From: Lachancea thermotolerans CBS 6340 | Taxonomy: Eukaryota; Ascomycota; Saccharomycetes; Saccharomycetales; Saccharomycetaceae | Direction of reading: 5' to 3' | NCBI RefSeq assembly: GCF_000142805.1 | Contig: NC_013080.1 | Span: forward strand, 1-64,000 | DNA: 64,000 bases | Shown here: positions 33,818 to 44,125 of the stretch, piece after piece | Numbering within the stretch: position 1 is the first letter of the stretch | How the letters are laid out: each line of letters starts with the position of its first letter | Position numbers and translations under genes: made by a program | The notes under the pieces: generated by a model | The model's database searches: none | Told to the model about the DNA's origin: nothing | The model's input: the letters and a program-made list of their open reading frames with translations, nothing else

Positions 33818-34939
33818 TTATTTTTCGTTGATTTCTTTTGAAGCTTCAAGCGCTTCTTCAATGTACTTCCTTAAGTCGCTATAAATATGACTATTGCCTT
33901 TGTTCCTCAATAGGGAGGTGGAAAACCTATTTTTGAATGCTTTTCTGCAGTCCATACTATCGAAGAAAAAATTTCGAGGGCTTTCTTCATTCAAGGCGTT
34001 CCAATAATGATTAGTGTGACTTGCCACCAGGCCCCACTTATTTATGTCTCCGTGGGGCTCAATAGCCACAACAGATGCCCAAAATGCCATTAAGTGTGGC
34101 GCATCTAAATCAGCGCCTCTAAGAACAAAAAAAAGAAGGGGTCCACAAATTGAAAAGCCAGCCGCATTTCCGATCCATACGCCTAATAGAGAATCATAGT
34201 TTTTGAAACTTGTAAAACTGGTAAAAAAAAGGCTCAACAAGATTGAATAAAAACACATACCGCCAAATGAGCTTTGTCCCATGACAACTTCAATGAATTT
34301 GAAAAAACACCATGATGCTTTACTCCTGTATTCTTGTTGAGGAAGAGTATTCTCGATATGAAATTGCGCGCTGCTCTCGAGATTTGCAGTGTATGTGTTC
34401 CACCAACGACTGACGCTTTCGATGTAGACTTTTGCTGCTTGTTCTTCAAGTGGTAATTGCTGATCAAGGGAGTAAGAAGCTTGAATTTGTTCCTCCTTTT
34501 TATTGTAGGGTGTCATAACTAAATGCCGGAAAGCCGCATGGCACTGCCTTCCACTATACAGGCAACATGAGTTAGGCCACAACCCCTGCTCATAAAAGTG
34601 TGAGTTCATGCGGGCGGCCGCGATGTCCCATTGTTCTTCTTGCATTCCAGGGCCCTCCTCTATAACAATTTCACATAAACGCTGAATTGAGTTTGAAATC
34701 GCTTTTGTGACTTTGATCTGGAGGAGGAGGGAGGAAAATACCGGAACATGTATCCAGAAAGAATGCAATTTGTTACCAATGGAGAACCAAACTATATCGA
34801 TAACTATCGAGCTCAGAAGAAGGTAAAATAAAGGCATCCTCATTAACTGGTCAAGAGCCCACCTCAGTGAACTCTTGTAAAAGAATTTGGGAAGGAAGTC
34901 ATTTTGCGCCTCTTTGTCAGGGACACATGCTTTATTCAT
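33818..34939 (-). CDS. COS/DUP380-type membrane protein, intact
   Basis: A 373-residue protein with two DUP repeats, close to the length of S. cerevisiae Cos proteins (about 380). The first repeat (roughly residues 85-195) has EEQWDIAAARMNSHFYEQ, LYSGRQCHAAFRH and a tryptophan-rich RWWNTY. The second (from about 285) has INKWGLVASHTNHYWN and NFFFDSMDCRKAFKNRF. Each is preceded by a pair of hydrophobic segments, near 38-72 and 222-262. Cos proteins promote sorting of ubiquitin-lacking membrane cargo into multivesicular bodies and are subtelomeric in S. cerevisiae. The same location here fits. Cargo or role in this yeast is not inferable. Confidence 0.78.
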   Translation of the reverse strand: MNKACVPDKEAQNDFLPKFFYKSSLRWALDQLMRMPLFYLLLSSIVIDIVWFSIGNKLHSFWIHVPVFSSLLLQIKVTKAISNSIQRLCEIVIEEGPGMQEEQWDIAAARMNSHFYEQGLWPNSCCLYSGRQCHAAFRHLVMTPYNKKEEQIQASYSLDQQLPLEEQAAKVYIESVSRWWNTYTANLESSAQFHIENTLPQQEYRSKASWCFFKFIEVVMGQSSFGGMCFYSILLSLFFTSFTSFKNYDSLLGVWIGNAAGFSICGPLLFFVLRGADLDAPHLMAFWASVVAIEPHGDINKWGLVASHTNHYWNALNEESPRNFFFDSMDCRKAFKNRFSTSLLRNKGNSHIYSDLRKYIEEALEASKEINEK

Positions 34940-35736
34940 CTTCTTCGACTGCTGCCTTCGAGATTGTTATGCTACGGAGCGTTATAATATCTCAAAAATC
35001 AATTATACACACTTCGTCTTAAGGGGGATGCAGGCACCCTTTCCGAAGAAAAATTAATATCACATGACTGTCATATTACTTGACAAAAACTCAAATTAAA
35101 AATCCTCAAGGCAATAGCATATCAAGAACCTGCTCAAGAAGATAGAAAAAGGGAAGGAAGTTGAGCTTCTCGAGTAACAAGATGGCTTCCATCCTAGCAA
35201 AGTCTGCGTAATAAAGGAGAAAACTGCGATAGTATCTGAATCTTTCAGAGCCTATAGCAGTGGGCAACGTCAAAAGAACTGGCCAAAAATCGGCTGAAAA
35301 GTGTATGACCGCTTTGTTTGAAATCTACTTCCCGAAATTATCAGGCTTTTTGAGTAAAATGGTGGCCAGGTATCTTGACTTAGTAGGAGCTACCTTAATC
35401 AAGAACCAACGGCGAGAGACGATTTTAAAAGGAACGCGAATAAAATTAGTGGTGCAGCAATACAAATGAAGAACGGAGTTTTTGCATAACTGCTGTACTA
35501 CAAGTCTTTTAAGCGCCTCTTGGCAAAATGTATGTTCAATGCCATGATGTTTCGAGCTGACAGAGCACATCTGCTTAATCTTTTCCTGATCAAACCATAT
35601 CACGTGCGTCTATCTTGACTCATTCTGTTATATTTTCATTGGGCACCTTACTAGGCACCCGGGAAAATCTACTATTGATGCAATTCCATGAGCTCTCTGT
35701 CAAGGCTGTCTCACATATATTCCAGAGTAATAGAAC
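34940..35736. other. Intergenic between divergent COS-like and Mch-type genes
   Basis: Shared promoter region of two divergently transcribed genes. Frames at 35260-35469 and 35325-35603 overlap on opposite strands and look like chance. Confidence 0.45.
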
Positions 35737-37278
35737 TTGGAGCCCATACGAGGAGGGTTAATTAGGGTATTTTCAGCGTCTAAGAAACGCAGCGATAAAT
35801 CATTCAAGATGTTGATGCCAAGTATGCTCCAGAAACCCACACGCGCTTTCCTTCATGGCTTAAAGGACTTAAGAAAGGACCATTTTGAAGATTCACGTTT
35901 TGAGGCCCCCACAACGTCAGGCTATGAAGGCTCTGCAGAAGAACGCCGTCTTTTCGGTGCCGAACTTCAAGCGAAACGCGGAAATGTTCAAGAGACTCCC
36001 TTGTCAAATGAACTCGTTGAAGAGATCGAGATCTTTGAGCAAGAAGGAGGGTTCCAGGCATGGCTTGTTGTGTTTGGGTCATTCATGGGGCTTATTCCTG
36101 TGTTTGGTACCGTTAATTCATTGGGAGCTATTGAGTCATACATTTCCAAGCATCAGCTTGCTTCTGAGTCTTCAACTGTCGTATCGTGGATTTTTTCTAT
36201 TTACCTATCTCTCACTTTTTCGAGTTGTATAATTGCGGGAGGGTACTTTGACAGAAATGGAGGGCGTGATCCACTATGTGTGGGGACCATACTCTTTACT
36301 GGGGCTATAATTGCAACTGCGGACTGCAAAACAGTCTGGCAGTTTATTCTAGCCTTTTCTGTTCTTGGAGGTATTTCTTCTGGAATCCTTATGACACCTC
36401 TTGTTAGCTGTGTTGCCACATGGTTTTTGAAAAAAAGGGGCCTCGCTACCAGCATAGCAACGATTGGGGGGTCAGTAGGGGGTGTTATTTTTCCTGTTAT
36501 GTTGAGGAGTCTGTACTCGAAGGTTGGGTTTTCGTGGGCTTTACGCATTTTAGCACTGATATGTTTTTCTTGTCTTGCCTGTTCCATTATCTTTGCCCGC
36601 GAAAGACAAAAGCCGGAGTCTAAGCCGTTTCACACTAAAACCGAGGCTTTTAAATGGTACTTAAATTCATCGCTTAACTGGCGCTACTTCCTGGATTGGA
36701 AGTTCTTATTTGCGTCTCTAGGAATGGGTTTTGCAGAAAATTCCCTTACCGCTTCTTCCACATATCTGGCTTCGTACTCTTTAGCGCGCGGCAATTCAGA
36801 AGAGGTTTCCTATGCATTGATCGCTACTACTAATGCGGTTGGAATTTTTGGAAGATACATACCAGGTTACCTAGCCGATAGATGGACAGGACGCTTCAAT
36901 ATGGTCATCATTACGGTTTCATTGGCGGCATTTTTCAACTTAGTAATGTGGCTTCCCTTTGGCGGCAACGTGAAAGTCTTATGGGCGTACTCGATCCTGT
37001 ATGGCTTTACAACGGGAACGATACTTTCCTTACCCCCCGTATGCATCGGACAAATTTCAAGAACTACCGACTTTGGGAAGCGATACTCATCAGCTTATTT
37101 TTTAGAGGCACTCATGACTATTCCAGTTATCCCCGTAGGTGGTGCGATAATCGGCTCTGGAAAAATTTCTAACTACAATGATTTCATAGTCTACAGTTCC
37201 ATGATGATGATCGCGGCGTCGATATGCTTTATAATTTCACGTTCCATTTGCACGGGTTTCAGAATGTGTAAATTCTGA
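35737..37278 (+). CDS. Monocarboxylate-transporter homologue, Mch4/Mch5 (riboflavin) type
   Basis: A 513-residue major facilitator protein with about 100 cytosolic residues and then 12 membrane segments. It closely follows S. cerevisiae Mch5, the plasma-membrane riboflavin carrier, and its duplicate Mch4: [68 protein letters not shown] and [10 protein letters not shown] all fall where expected. As the species appears pre-duplication it may stand for both, or be an extra subtelomeric copy. Met25 and Met27 are other possible starts. It ends about 500 bases from the convergent pyruvate decarboxylase. Given that neighbour, a monocarboxylate substrate is worth considering, but sequence favours riboflavin. 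Confidence 0.82.
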   Translation: MEPIRGGLIRVFSASKKRSDKSFKMLMPSMLQKPTRAFLHGLKDLRKDHFEDSRFEAPTTSGYEGSAEERRLFGAELQAKRGNVQETPLSNELVEEIEIFEQEGGFQAWLVVFGSFMGLIPVFGTVNSLGAIESYISKHQLASESSTVVSWIFSIYLSLTFSSCIIAGGYFDRNGGRDPLCVGTILFTGAIIATADCKTVWQFILAFSVLGGISSGILMTPLVSCVATWFLKKRGLATSIATIGGSVGGVIFPVMLRSLYSKVGFSWALRILALICFSCLACSIIFARERQKPESKPFHTKTEAFKWYLNSSLNWRYFLDWKFLFASLGMGFAENSLTASSTYLASYSLARGNSEEVSYALIATTNAVGIFGRYIPGYLADRWTGRFNMVIITVSLAAFFNLVMWLPFGGNVKVLWAYSILYGFTTGTILSLPPVCIGQISRTTDFGKRYSSAYFLEALMTIPVIPVGGAIIGSGKISNYNDFIVYSSMMMIAASICFIISRSICTGFRMCKF

Positions 37279-37777
37279 AATCTTCCGATGGACAGACAGT
37301 TGACTCTACAACGAACTTACAAATTATGTAATTTTCCAATACATCCACACAAACAAGTCATTTTTAACTCACCAATTTGTTAGCGCAGAACTAGCTCACA
37401 AGCAATATATTTATTTGCGCCATATATAATTCAAAAAATTGCTCAAAAATTTTAGGCAAGTAGCTCGTCCTCATAGTATCTATTTTCATCGTTTTGATCT
37501 AAAGATATAACTATCACAGTGTTAAACTGCGCTGGGGAAATTTCGAATCTACGTCTTTTTTGCCATATTTTATGGATATCAGTGCAAAATCAAAAGTTGA
37601 CTTTGAAATCATAGCAGAAGCAAGCTTTAAATTGGAAACTACATTTTCCATTTTGTCCAAATTTCTAATAAATTGCTGAAGCTTTCAGTACATACCAATC
37701 TTTTGCGTTTGAGCTAGCAGCTTTATGTATCAGTCTGAGCTGCTGTAATATAAGCGTTACTAAGTTCGTAGCATTAT
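37279..37777. other. Intergenic between convergent genes
   Basis: A 3' region shared by the Mch-type transporter and the pyruvate decarboxylase. AT-rich, no gene seen. Confidence 0.5.
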
Positions 37778-39463
37778 TTAAGTCGTTTTCTTCGGGGGAC
37801 GCGCGTTTGCGAGGGCAACAAAGTGACCCCATGTGATGAGTTCGTTTGTACAATCATCTCTGTTAATTTGAATTTCAATCAATGTTGGGCCACTAACATT
37901 TGCCTGAGCTTTTTCAATAGCATCTGCAAGTTCACCTCCTGTACGGGCTTTGAAACCTTTGCCACTACCTTCATTCGCATTGAATACTTCCATGAGAGCA
38001 GCATAATTCCAGTTTTTGATATTGTTATAGGGACCGTCATGAATCTCAACTTCAATTGTGTACCCATAGTTGTTGATCAAAAAAATAATGATAGGTTTTC
38101 TCAAACGAACCATCAAGGAAACTTCTTGGGCCGTCATTTGAAAAGATCCATCTCCCACCATGGTGATGATTCTCCTATCTGGCGCACCGACTGCATATCC
38201 CAAGCTTGCAGGAACTGACCAGCCGATGTGTCCCCACTGCATTTCAACTTCAAATAGTGCACCTTTTGGGAGATCCATCTGAACACCATTGAACCAAGAA
38301 TCCCCTGTTTCAGCAAATAAGGTAGTTTTAGGTGTGATCAACTGTTGAATTTGCCTTGCCATCTCTTTTCTGGTAATAGCAGCTTTGGGGTCCGCCGCCT
38401 TAATCAAGGGAGGAGACTGACGGAGACGGTTGTACTCGATTAAACTTTTATCATTTTCTGAAACTCTTTCAGCAAGGACATTTAAAAAATTCGCAAGTCC
38501 AATTTGGTCAAAGGAGTGGCCGGGAAATCTTACGTTATCAGCATCTGCTTCAAGTCGGTGGCTAGAGGGTTGAAGTGCAGTCCATCCGGTAGTGCTGTAG
38601 TCTGTGAAGATACAGCCTGCGCAAATGGTTAAGTCAGACCACTCGAGTATAGCGTCAGCCTTTTTGGTGCTCACTTGTCCCCAGTATACGCCGGCAAACT
38701 GTGGATGGTCCTCGGGAAACATTGACTTTGCAGCAGGTTGCACAGCTACTGCACATTTCAGTGCTTCAGCAAGACGTAAGAAAGCCTTTTGAGCATCAGC
38801 ACATTTCAACTTCGGGCCAGCAAGTAATGTTGGTTTTAAATGGCTATTAATGAAATCGACCGACGCATTGACAGCCTGCGATAGAACATCTTTAGGAGTC
38901 GGAACTGAGTTTACCAAACTACTAATTGGCCCTGGAGGTGCACAAATTGCAGACGCCATGTTTGTGGGGACTTCAATGTAGCATGGCTTTTTCTTTGCCA
39001 GGCATTCTCTAATCGCGTAGTCTATCAAACTTGGCGCGTCTTCAGGATACTTGATTTGAACAGCAGCGCAAGTTATCTGTTTTGCCATCTCATATTGATA
39101 GTCATAGTTATGGGTTCCGATTGTGTGGTGTAGCAAGCGGTGATCGCTGCTATCATTAGTGTTGGGAGAGCCACTAATCAAGATCACAGGCAAGTTTTCG
39201 CCATAAGCACTTCCAATACCATTAAAAGCTGAAAAGGCACCGACACTAAACGTAACGACAACAGCTGCAATCCCTTTTGTTCTTGCATAGCCCTCAGCAG
39301 CAAAAGAGCAGTTAAGCTCATTACAGCAGTTGACTTCTTCAAGCTCGGGGTGTTCTTGGAGCTTATCAAGTAATACAAGGTTATAGTCACCAGGAACTGT
39401 AAAGTGGTTTTTGATCCCAGCTTGTACAAGTCTTGTTGCCAAGTAGTTACCCACAGTAGTCAT
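37778..39463 (-). CDS. Pyruvate decarboxylase of bacterial (Zymomonas) type
   Basis: A 561-residue thiamine-diphosphate enzyme converting pyruvate to acetaldehyde and CO2. Catalytic residues are present: Asp26, Glu49 in CCNELNCSFAAEGYAR, His112-His113 in LLHHTIG, and the cofactor motif from GDGSFQMTAQEV to LINNYGYTIEVEIHDG (about 438-475). It differs strongly from yeast Pdc1/5/6, which has GNANELNAAYAADGYAR at the equivalent site, and follows Zymomonas mobilis PDC almost block by block: AETGDSWFN, EMQWGHIGWSVP, YNNIKNW and TGGELA. This points to horizontal origin, directly from bacteria or through another fungus. It lies 850 bases beyond the lactate dehydrogenase on the same strand, with a TATA box at a similar distance. 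It appears functional. Donor is unknown without a tree. Confidence 0.93.
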   Translation of the reverse strand: MTTVGNYLATRLVQAGIKNHFTVPGDYNLVLLDKLQEHPELEEVNCCNELNCSFAAEGYARTKGIAAVVVTFSVGAFSAFNGIGSAYGENLPVILISGSPNTNDSSDHRLLHHTIGTHNYDYQYEMAKQITCAAVQIKYPEDAPSLIDYAIRECLAKKKPCYIEVPTNMASAICAPPGPISSLVNSVPTPKDVLSQAVNASVDFINSHLKPTLLAGPKLKCADAQKAFLRLAEALKCAVAVQPAAKSMFPEDHPQFAGVYWGQVSTKKADAILEWSDLTICAGCIFTDYSTTGWTALQPSSHRLEADADNVRFPGHSFDQIGLANFLNVLAERVSENDKSLIEYNRLRQSPPLIKAADPKAAITRKEMARQIQQLITPKTTLFAETGDSWFNGVQMDLPKGALFEVEMQWGHIGWSVPASLGYAVGAPDRRIITMVGDGSFQMTAQEVSLMVRLRKPIIIFLINNYGYTIEVEIHDGPYNNIKNWNYAALMEVFNANEGSGKGFKARTGGELADAIEKAQANVSGPTLIEIQINRDDCTNELITWGHFVALANARPPKKTT

Positions 39464-39552
39464 TTTCTATCCAAATCGGCAGTTGATAGATACTATTTCT
39501 TAATTGGTTAGCTTTCTCCTTGCATTGAGGTTAGTCATGGATATAACAGGGG

Positions 39553-39561
39553 CTTTATATA
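39553..39561 (-). promoter_or_regulatory. TATA box of the pyruvate decarboxylase gene
   Basis: On the minus strand this reads TATATAAAG, about 90 bases before the ATG at 39463. Confidence 0.55.
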
Positions 39562-39677
39562 CATTAATATCTGGTTAGCTAGTGCACTAATTGAACAAAT
39601 CTGTGACTCTGTAAGACGTCTTCATTATCCCTTTGCTACCTGCTCAAAAATCTCACGTTATGTTTTTTTTGTCGGAC

Positions 39678-39751
39678 TTTTTTGCCAAGAAAAAATGCGC
39701 TTACTACATTCTTGTCGTTCACGCCCTGTGCCTTTAGGTCTTGGCAAAAAA
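39678..39751. promoter_or_regulatory. Inverted TGCCAAGA pair upstream of the pyruvate decarboxylase gene
   Basis: TTTTTTGCCAAGA at 39678-39690 is the exact reverse complement of TCTTGGCAAAAAA at 39739-39751, giving 13-base arms. A further GCCAAGAAAA follows at 39939-39948. The same TGCCAAGAAA decamer occurs upstream of the lactate dehydrogenase gene. No known yeast factor comes to mind; a dimeric regulator site or a hairpin are both possible. Confidence 0.4.
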
Positions 39752-40315
39752 ACAAGCAAAGAAGCAAACCTAGCCTTGATTTCGGACAAGAGTGATCTGA
39801 TGCGCTGGCTGAGAGCAATCGCTCAATTTAATGCGACGCACCGCGAGGCCAACTAGGCTCGAAAACAGGTGATATTTGGAGGCACCTCACAATCTAACGA
39901 CAATATTATGGCGCTTGGCGTATTTTCCTTTTTTTTTAGCCAAGAAAAGTACTCTAGTCTTCCCAACGCACAGCAAAGCCTGGAGAGAACCGGAGAGAGC
40001 CGGAAGAGATAACAAGCACAAATACGATGATCGTGTAGTCATTATCAGAAGACTCGTATGATCAAACAGCCTGGAAGTGGCAGGTGAGGTTTGTTAAGGT
40101 TCAATAATCAGGTTTAACACAGAAATGTTGTTTGTAAAAGGAAAGATTCAAAAGCATCGAAACATGTTTGTTTGCCTGTCCGATCTATCGAAGATCTAAG
40201 TTTCAAATTGTTCTAAACTGAGAATTGTTGAGCTAATGAATTTGGGTTTGACTTTTTGAACAAAATTGGCATAGTTTTTGTTACATAACATAAAAAGGAA
40301 GATATATGGCGTTAC

Positions 40316-41296
40316 TCAATCGAAACCAAGTCTGCTGCAAACAGATTTGATGTTCTGGCCAGACTTTTTTACTTCTTCAATCTCGTTATCGTCCAGGGAC
40401 AGGCCAACAATATGGTGAGCACCAGTGCGGTCGACTTTTGTGGGAACGCTCAGAGCAACCTGCTTCACACCAAAGTAGTCACCAACGGTCGACACTGTGA
40501 GCAATGACCCCTCGTTTTTGAGAATTGTCTCAACGATGCGAACTAATCCCGCCGCAATACCATATGCCGTGTAGCCTTTACGCTTTATGATATCGTAAGC
40601 TGCGCTGCGTGTTTTTTCGAAAATCTTCTCAAGGGCATCTTGATCGAATTTTTGGTTTGACTTTTCACAGTAGTCGCGGAGCCTCATTCCAGCAATACTG
40701 GCGAGAGACCAAACTGGAAGTTCGGAATCGCCATGCTCGCCAATAATAAAGGCGCCGATACTCTCAGAAGAAATGTTGTAATACTTACTGAGATTGTATC
40801 TTAAACGAGCAGAGTCAAGCAAGGTGCCAGATCCAATGACTCTGCTGGCAGGAAATCCTGATAGCTTGTAGCTGATAGAGGTGAGAACATCCACAGGATT
40901 TGTGGCAAGAAGCAAAATGGTGTCAGGAGCGTTTTTGACAATATTTGGAATGATTTCCTGCATGATTTTAGCGTTCTTGGCTGCCAAATCCATTCTAGTT
41001 TGCCCAGGTTTTTGATTGGCTCCTCCTGTGATAATTACAATTGCAGCATTGGCGCAGTCCGGATAGTCTCCAACATAAACGCGACAGTCAGTGGTCATAG
41101 GAGCAGCGTGGTTCAAATCCATACCCTCACCGTCAGCCTTATCTTTGTTAATATCAATCAGCACAATCTCAGCAACCATGCCACTAAGAAGCAATGTATA
41201 TGCTGTAGTCGATCCAACGCTTCCAGTTCCGACTACAACAACTTTGACTGGGTTTAGGCCAGCCTTCATGGTTGAGGATTCTTTGTTTTGAGCCAT
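40316..41296 (-). CDS. L-lactate dehydrogenase, bacterial type
   Basis: A 326-residue NAD-dependent enzyme reducing pyruvate to L-lactate. NAD-binding GTGSVG is at residues 23-28. The specificity loop NQKPGQTR carries Gln95 (lactate, not malate) and Arg101. Asp161 and Arg164 lie in LLDSARLR, and the catalytic His188 in IGEHGDSELPVW. All are intact, so activity is expected. Most budding yeasts lack this enzyme. The loop and active-site sequences resemble those of Firmicutes enzymes more than the Rhizopus type, suggesting horizontal origin. Lactate formation from sugar is a known trait of Lachancea thermotolerans. I recall an annotated subtelomeric LDH on its chromosome D but cannot verify that this is it. 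It has its own TATA box and lies upstream of the pyruvate decarboxylase. Confidence 0.95.
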   Translation of the reverse strand: MAQNKESSTMKAGLNPVKVVVVGTGSVGSTTAYTLLLSGMVAEIVLIDINKDKADGEGMDLNHAAPMTTDCRVYVGDYPDCANAAIVIITGGANQKPGQTRMDLAAKNAKIMQEIIPNIVKNAPDTILLLATNPVDVLTSISYKLSGFPASRVIGSGTLLDSARLRYNLSKYYNISSESIGAFIIGEHGDSELPVWSLASIAGMRLRDYCEKSNQKFDQDALEKIFEKTRSAAYDIIKRKGYTAYGIAAGLVRIVETILKNEGSLLTVSTVGDYFGVKQVALSVPTKVDRTGAHHIVGLSLDDNEIEEVKKSGQNIKSVCSRLGFD

Positions 41297-41368
41297 TTTG
41301 ATTTAATTAAAGTGTTAAGAAAGTGTGGTGCTTTTCTTAAAGTTGCGCTATAAGCTTCGGGGTCCAAA

Positions 41369-41378
41369 TGCCAAGAAA
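41369..41378 (+). promoter_or_regulatory. TGCCAAGAAA motif upstream of lactate dehydrogenase
   Basis: The identical decamer to that at 39683-39692 upstream of the pyruvate decarboxylase. It lies 73-82 bases before the LDH ATG, beside the TATA box. A shared 10-mer in two short promoters is suggestive but could be chance in AT-rich sequence. Confidence 0.35.
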
Positions 41379-41386
41379 TTATCTGA

Positions 41387-41395
41387 CTTTATATA
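41387..41395 (-). promoter_or_regulatory. TATA box of the lactate dehydrogenase gene
   Basis: On the minus strand this reads TATATAAAG, about 91-99 bases before the ATG at 41296, matching the arrangement of the pyruvate decarboxylase gene. Confidence 0.55.
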
Positions 41396-41399
41396 GGTT

Positions 41400-43694
41400 T
41401 TGTTTATCTCTGTTATCGTATGTCTCGGAATAAACCTCGAGAGAGGCATCTAAAAAAAGGCTTGGCATTCTGCAGATCGTTTCTTTATGGGCCGCCAATT
41501 CCGTACTGCAATGCATATGCGCAGGATTGCTTGGATGTTGCATCAAGAGCAAAATGTCGTTCACTGTTTGAGCAGTCAGTGTATCTAGTTCACAGAAAAG
41601 GCTCTCTGGACCGCCAAAGCAAAAAATCCTAGTGCCACAAACGTGCAGCTGTGTTTATCACGCTATCAAGGGATATTATTGATCTTTGCTCCACGTTGCC
41701 TCTTTATTCAAGGTATCATATCACAAAACTAGAGTATCAGCCCACTATCGTGTTTAACGCAAGAAAGAATGATACTTTTTTCACAACAATAAGCCTGTTG
41801 GATAGATAGAAACCTACCGCAAAGTTACTACAAAGACTCTTAAGGTATTTAGTTTCTGTCGACAATTAGCACCAATGGCCTCTATATTTGTAATTGACAG
41901 AGTCTGCCTTTTGAACACGCTTAAGTTGTTTCCTGCAAAGCTCGAACATCTCTCAGGTTTTTGCTTCATCCCAATTTTACGTTTTTTATGCATTTGCAAT
42001 AACTGTTGGCTAGTATAATGCTGTACGCCTCATAAAACATTATAAAACCTTTTTTTGAAAAGTAGTGTTGTGCTTTGGTTATTTGAAAAAATTAGTTCCT
42101 GAAGTTAGTAAGAGTTTGCGGTTTGAAAAGACACAAAATAATTGGTTTTGGCAAACAGGCTTAGGAAGGAATCTCCAACAGGGGAATAGGCAAACAGAAC
42201 ATATTTGTCGAACCACTCGAGAGATCTTCCCCCTTCTAAAGTTCAACTATTTTCTTAAGGCCACGAGTTTAGGTGGCCTACTTAAAACGCGACGAGCTTA
42301 TACTGAGTTCATGATCATATATGACAAACTCTTGGGTTTTTGGGTTCGCTTACGTCCGAATATGTTATATTAAAATACTCTTTCTCGTAAAACATATAAA
42401 TTTTTTTGAGTGCCCCCTTAAGGGCAAAAAAAGCAACATTATTAACCGCTGAGGTGCTTCATCAAGATACAAACGTTAAAACCTTGTTCAGGATCTTTTT
42501 TCATAGCTTTCAAAAACATATACACTGATGGAGTAGAGAGCTAAGACTTTTATTTATACATTCATTCGACACCCCCTTAGTTGAGAAATAAACGGAAAGG
42601 GGCGTTGAATGTGGATATGTATTTTGATTGTGGATGCTCTAGAAACTGACTTGCAGTTCAAATCCAGTTAGCTAACTTAAAGGAATATAATGTATGTCAA
42701 GGTCAAAGCAAGTGTTCATAATTCCATAGAAGACCGATGTTCCTTGGTTGGAATTTTGAAATACAAAGAGCTCAGTTCGAAAACCTGAGAATTGTCAAAT
42801 GAGGCCTTGTGATAAAACAATCCATATTAAGAAAATGTAGAGGCACTTATTACCCGGGTTCGTTGGCAATTTGCAGTCTTGACTAAGCAGGTCATTATAC
42901 ACAGGACATATTGGCCGTAGTCTCTAATCTGAAGAGCTTTCTCTGGCTTGAGACCTCGAATTACATTTAGTCCTCTTTACCTTAAAACATGAATACAACC
43001 CTGTAATAAAACTTTTGTACTGATAGCAAACATCTCAAATACTCACTGACTGTGAGCTCTTGTAAGAAAGTCCAATAAGTTGAACATTTGAGTATCATTG
43101 TCCTCTTGAAAACTGTTAACTGGAAGCAGCCTAGCGAGCGTTCCTATCAGCCAAATGTAATAACTAAGCCTTTACCAGCTCTTTAGAACAGAGTAAAACA
43201 GGCGCCTTTTTTTAAACCTGCTATTCACTGTCCACTTAAGGTTCAAAGGCCATGTTTGAAAAAAACCTACAATGCTCAAATGAGCCTCATTCCTCACCGC
43301 CACAGTAACTTATAATTCCTTTTTCAACAGGTCGCCACGAAAGTTAGAGTAGGCTGAATTTAGAATAGTAGGCGAAAACCATTTCGCCACTGATTCCTCC
43401 AAAGTACTACAACAAAACAAATTGCTATTTGCGCGTGCGCACTTTAAGACTTTTGAAATGTGTTTGAAACCAGAGCCTACCAATATTCGTTCCAGTAGCC
43501 CTTTTTTTGTTTGCTGGGCTGTAACTTGTGGTTCGATCAAAAAGCTTCTACCTTTTCCCTTCTACGTGCAGTTTTTGCAGAGAACCGAGGGTAAAATTTT
43601 AATTTAATGGATGGCCACTCAAAAACACCAGGAACATTCAAACCCCAGTTTTTTTTATTTCCAAATTCAATCAAGTAATTTATCCCTTATATAT
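41400..43694. other. Intergenic, 2.3 kb, no gene supported
   Basis: A 102-codon frame at 42065-42373 has no recognisable similarity. A GTTCAAATCC near 42657 resembles a tRNA B box, but no cloverleaf can be drawn around it. Confidence 0.45.
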
Positions 43695-43699
43695 ATTAC

Positions 43700-44116
43700 T
43701 ATTCAGGCGAAACTGGGTCATTGGTCGAAAGGGTCTCAAATTCCTTGGCTAGGGTTTCCATAATGATCTAGGTAAGCTACTTCGCGGATGATGGTGCTAA
43801 ATATCTCCCCCGTCTTTCTTCAGTCCAAGATTTATGTCTCGCAAACCAAAGAAATGATCCGGATTTATACAAAATTTCTGGGACGTGGCTGAGTCTTAAT
43901 CATAAGGTGATAATTGTACTTGTGGTACCACTCCTTACCTTCTCCAAGCCACTGTGGTCTGATCTGGACTATGAACGGTTAATGTGGACCTTCTATGGTA
44001 CTTAGCTGGGTATTCGTCGTATTTATGATATGTCCATGTGCCATATCATTTCATACCAATGTGTCATTATGCAACTTGGCACTATCACACACCAACGAAC
44101 CGATCACAATCTGACA
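43700..44116 (-). mobile_element. Solo-LTR-like repeat, copy C (417 bp)
   Basis: Same family and orientation as copy B. It is flanked by a perfect 5-bp direct repeat ATTAC at 43695-43699 and 44117-44121. Ends on its own strand are TGTCAG and CCTGAATA. Together with copy B this defines the exact element ends. Confidence 0.78.
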
Positions 44117-44125
44117 ATTACAAAA

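Noticed and set aside
42065-42373. 102-codon plus-strand frame
   Set aside because: No recognisable similarity and no neighbouring support.
42640-42690. GTTCAAATCC, a tRNA B-box look-alike
   Set aside because: No A box at the right distance and no cloverleaf stems can be drawn.
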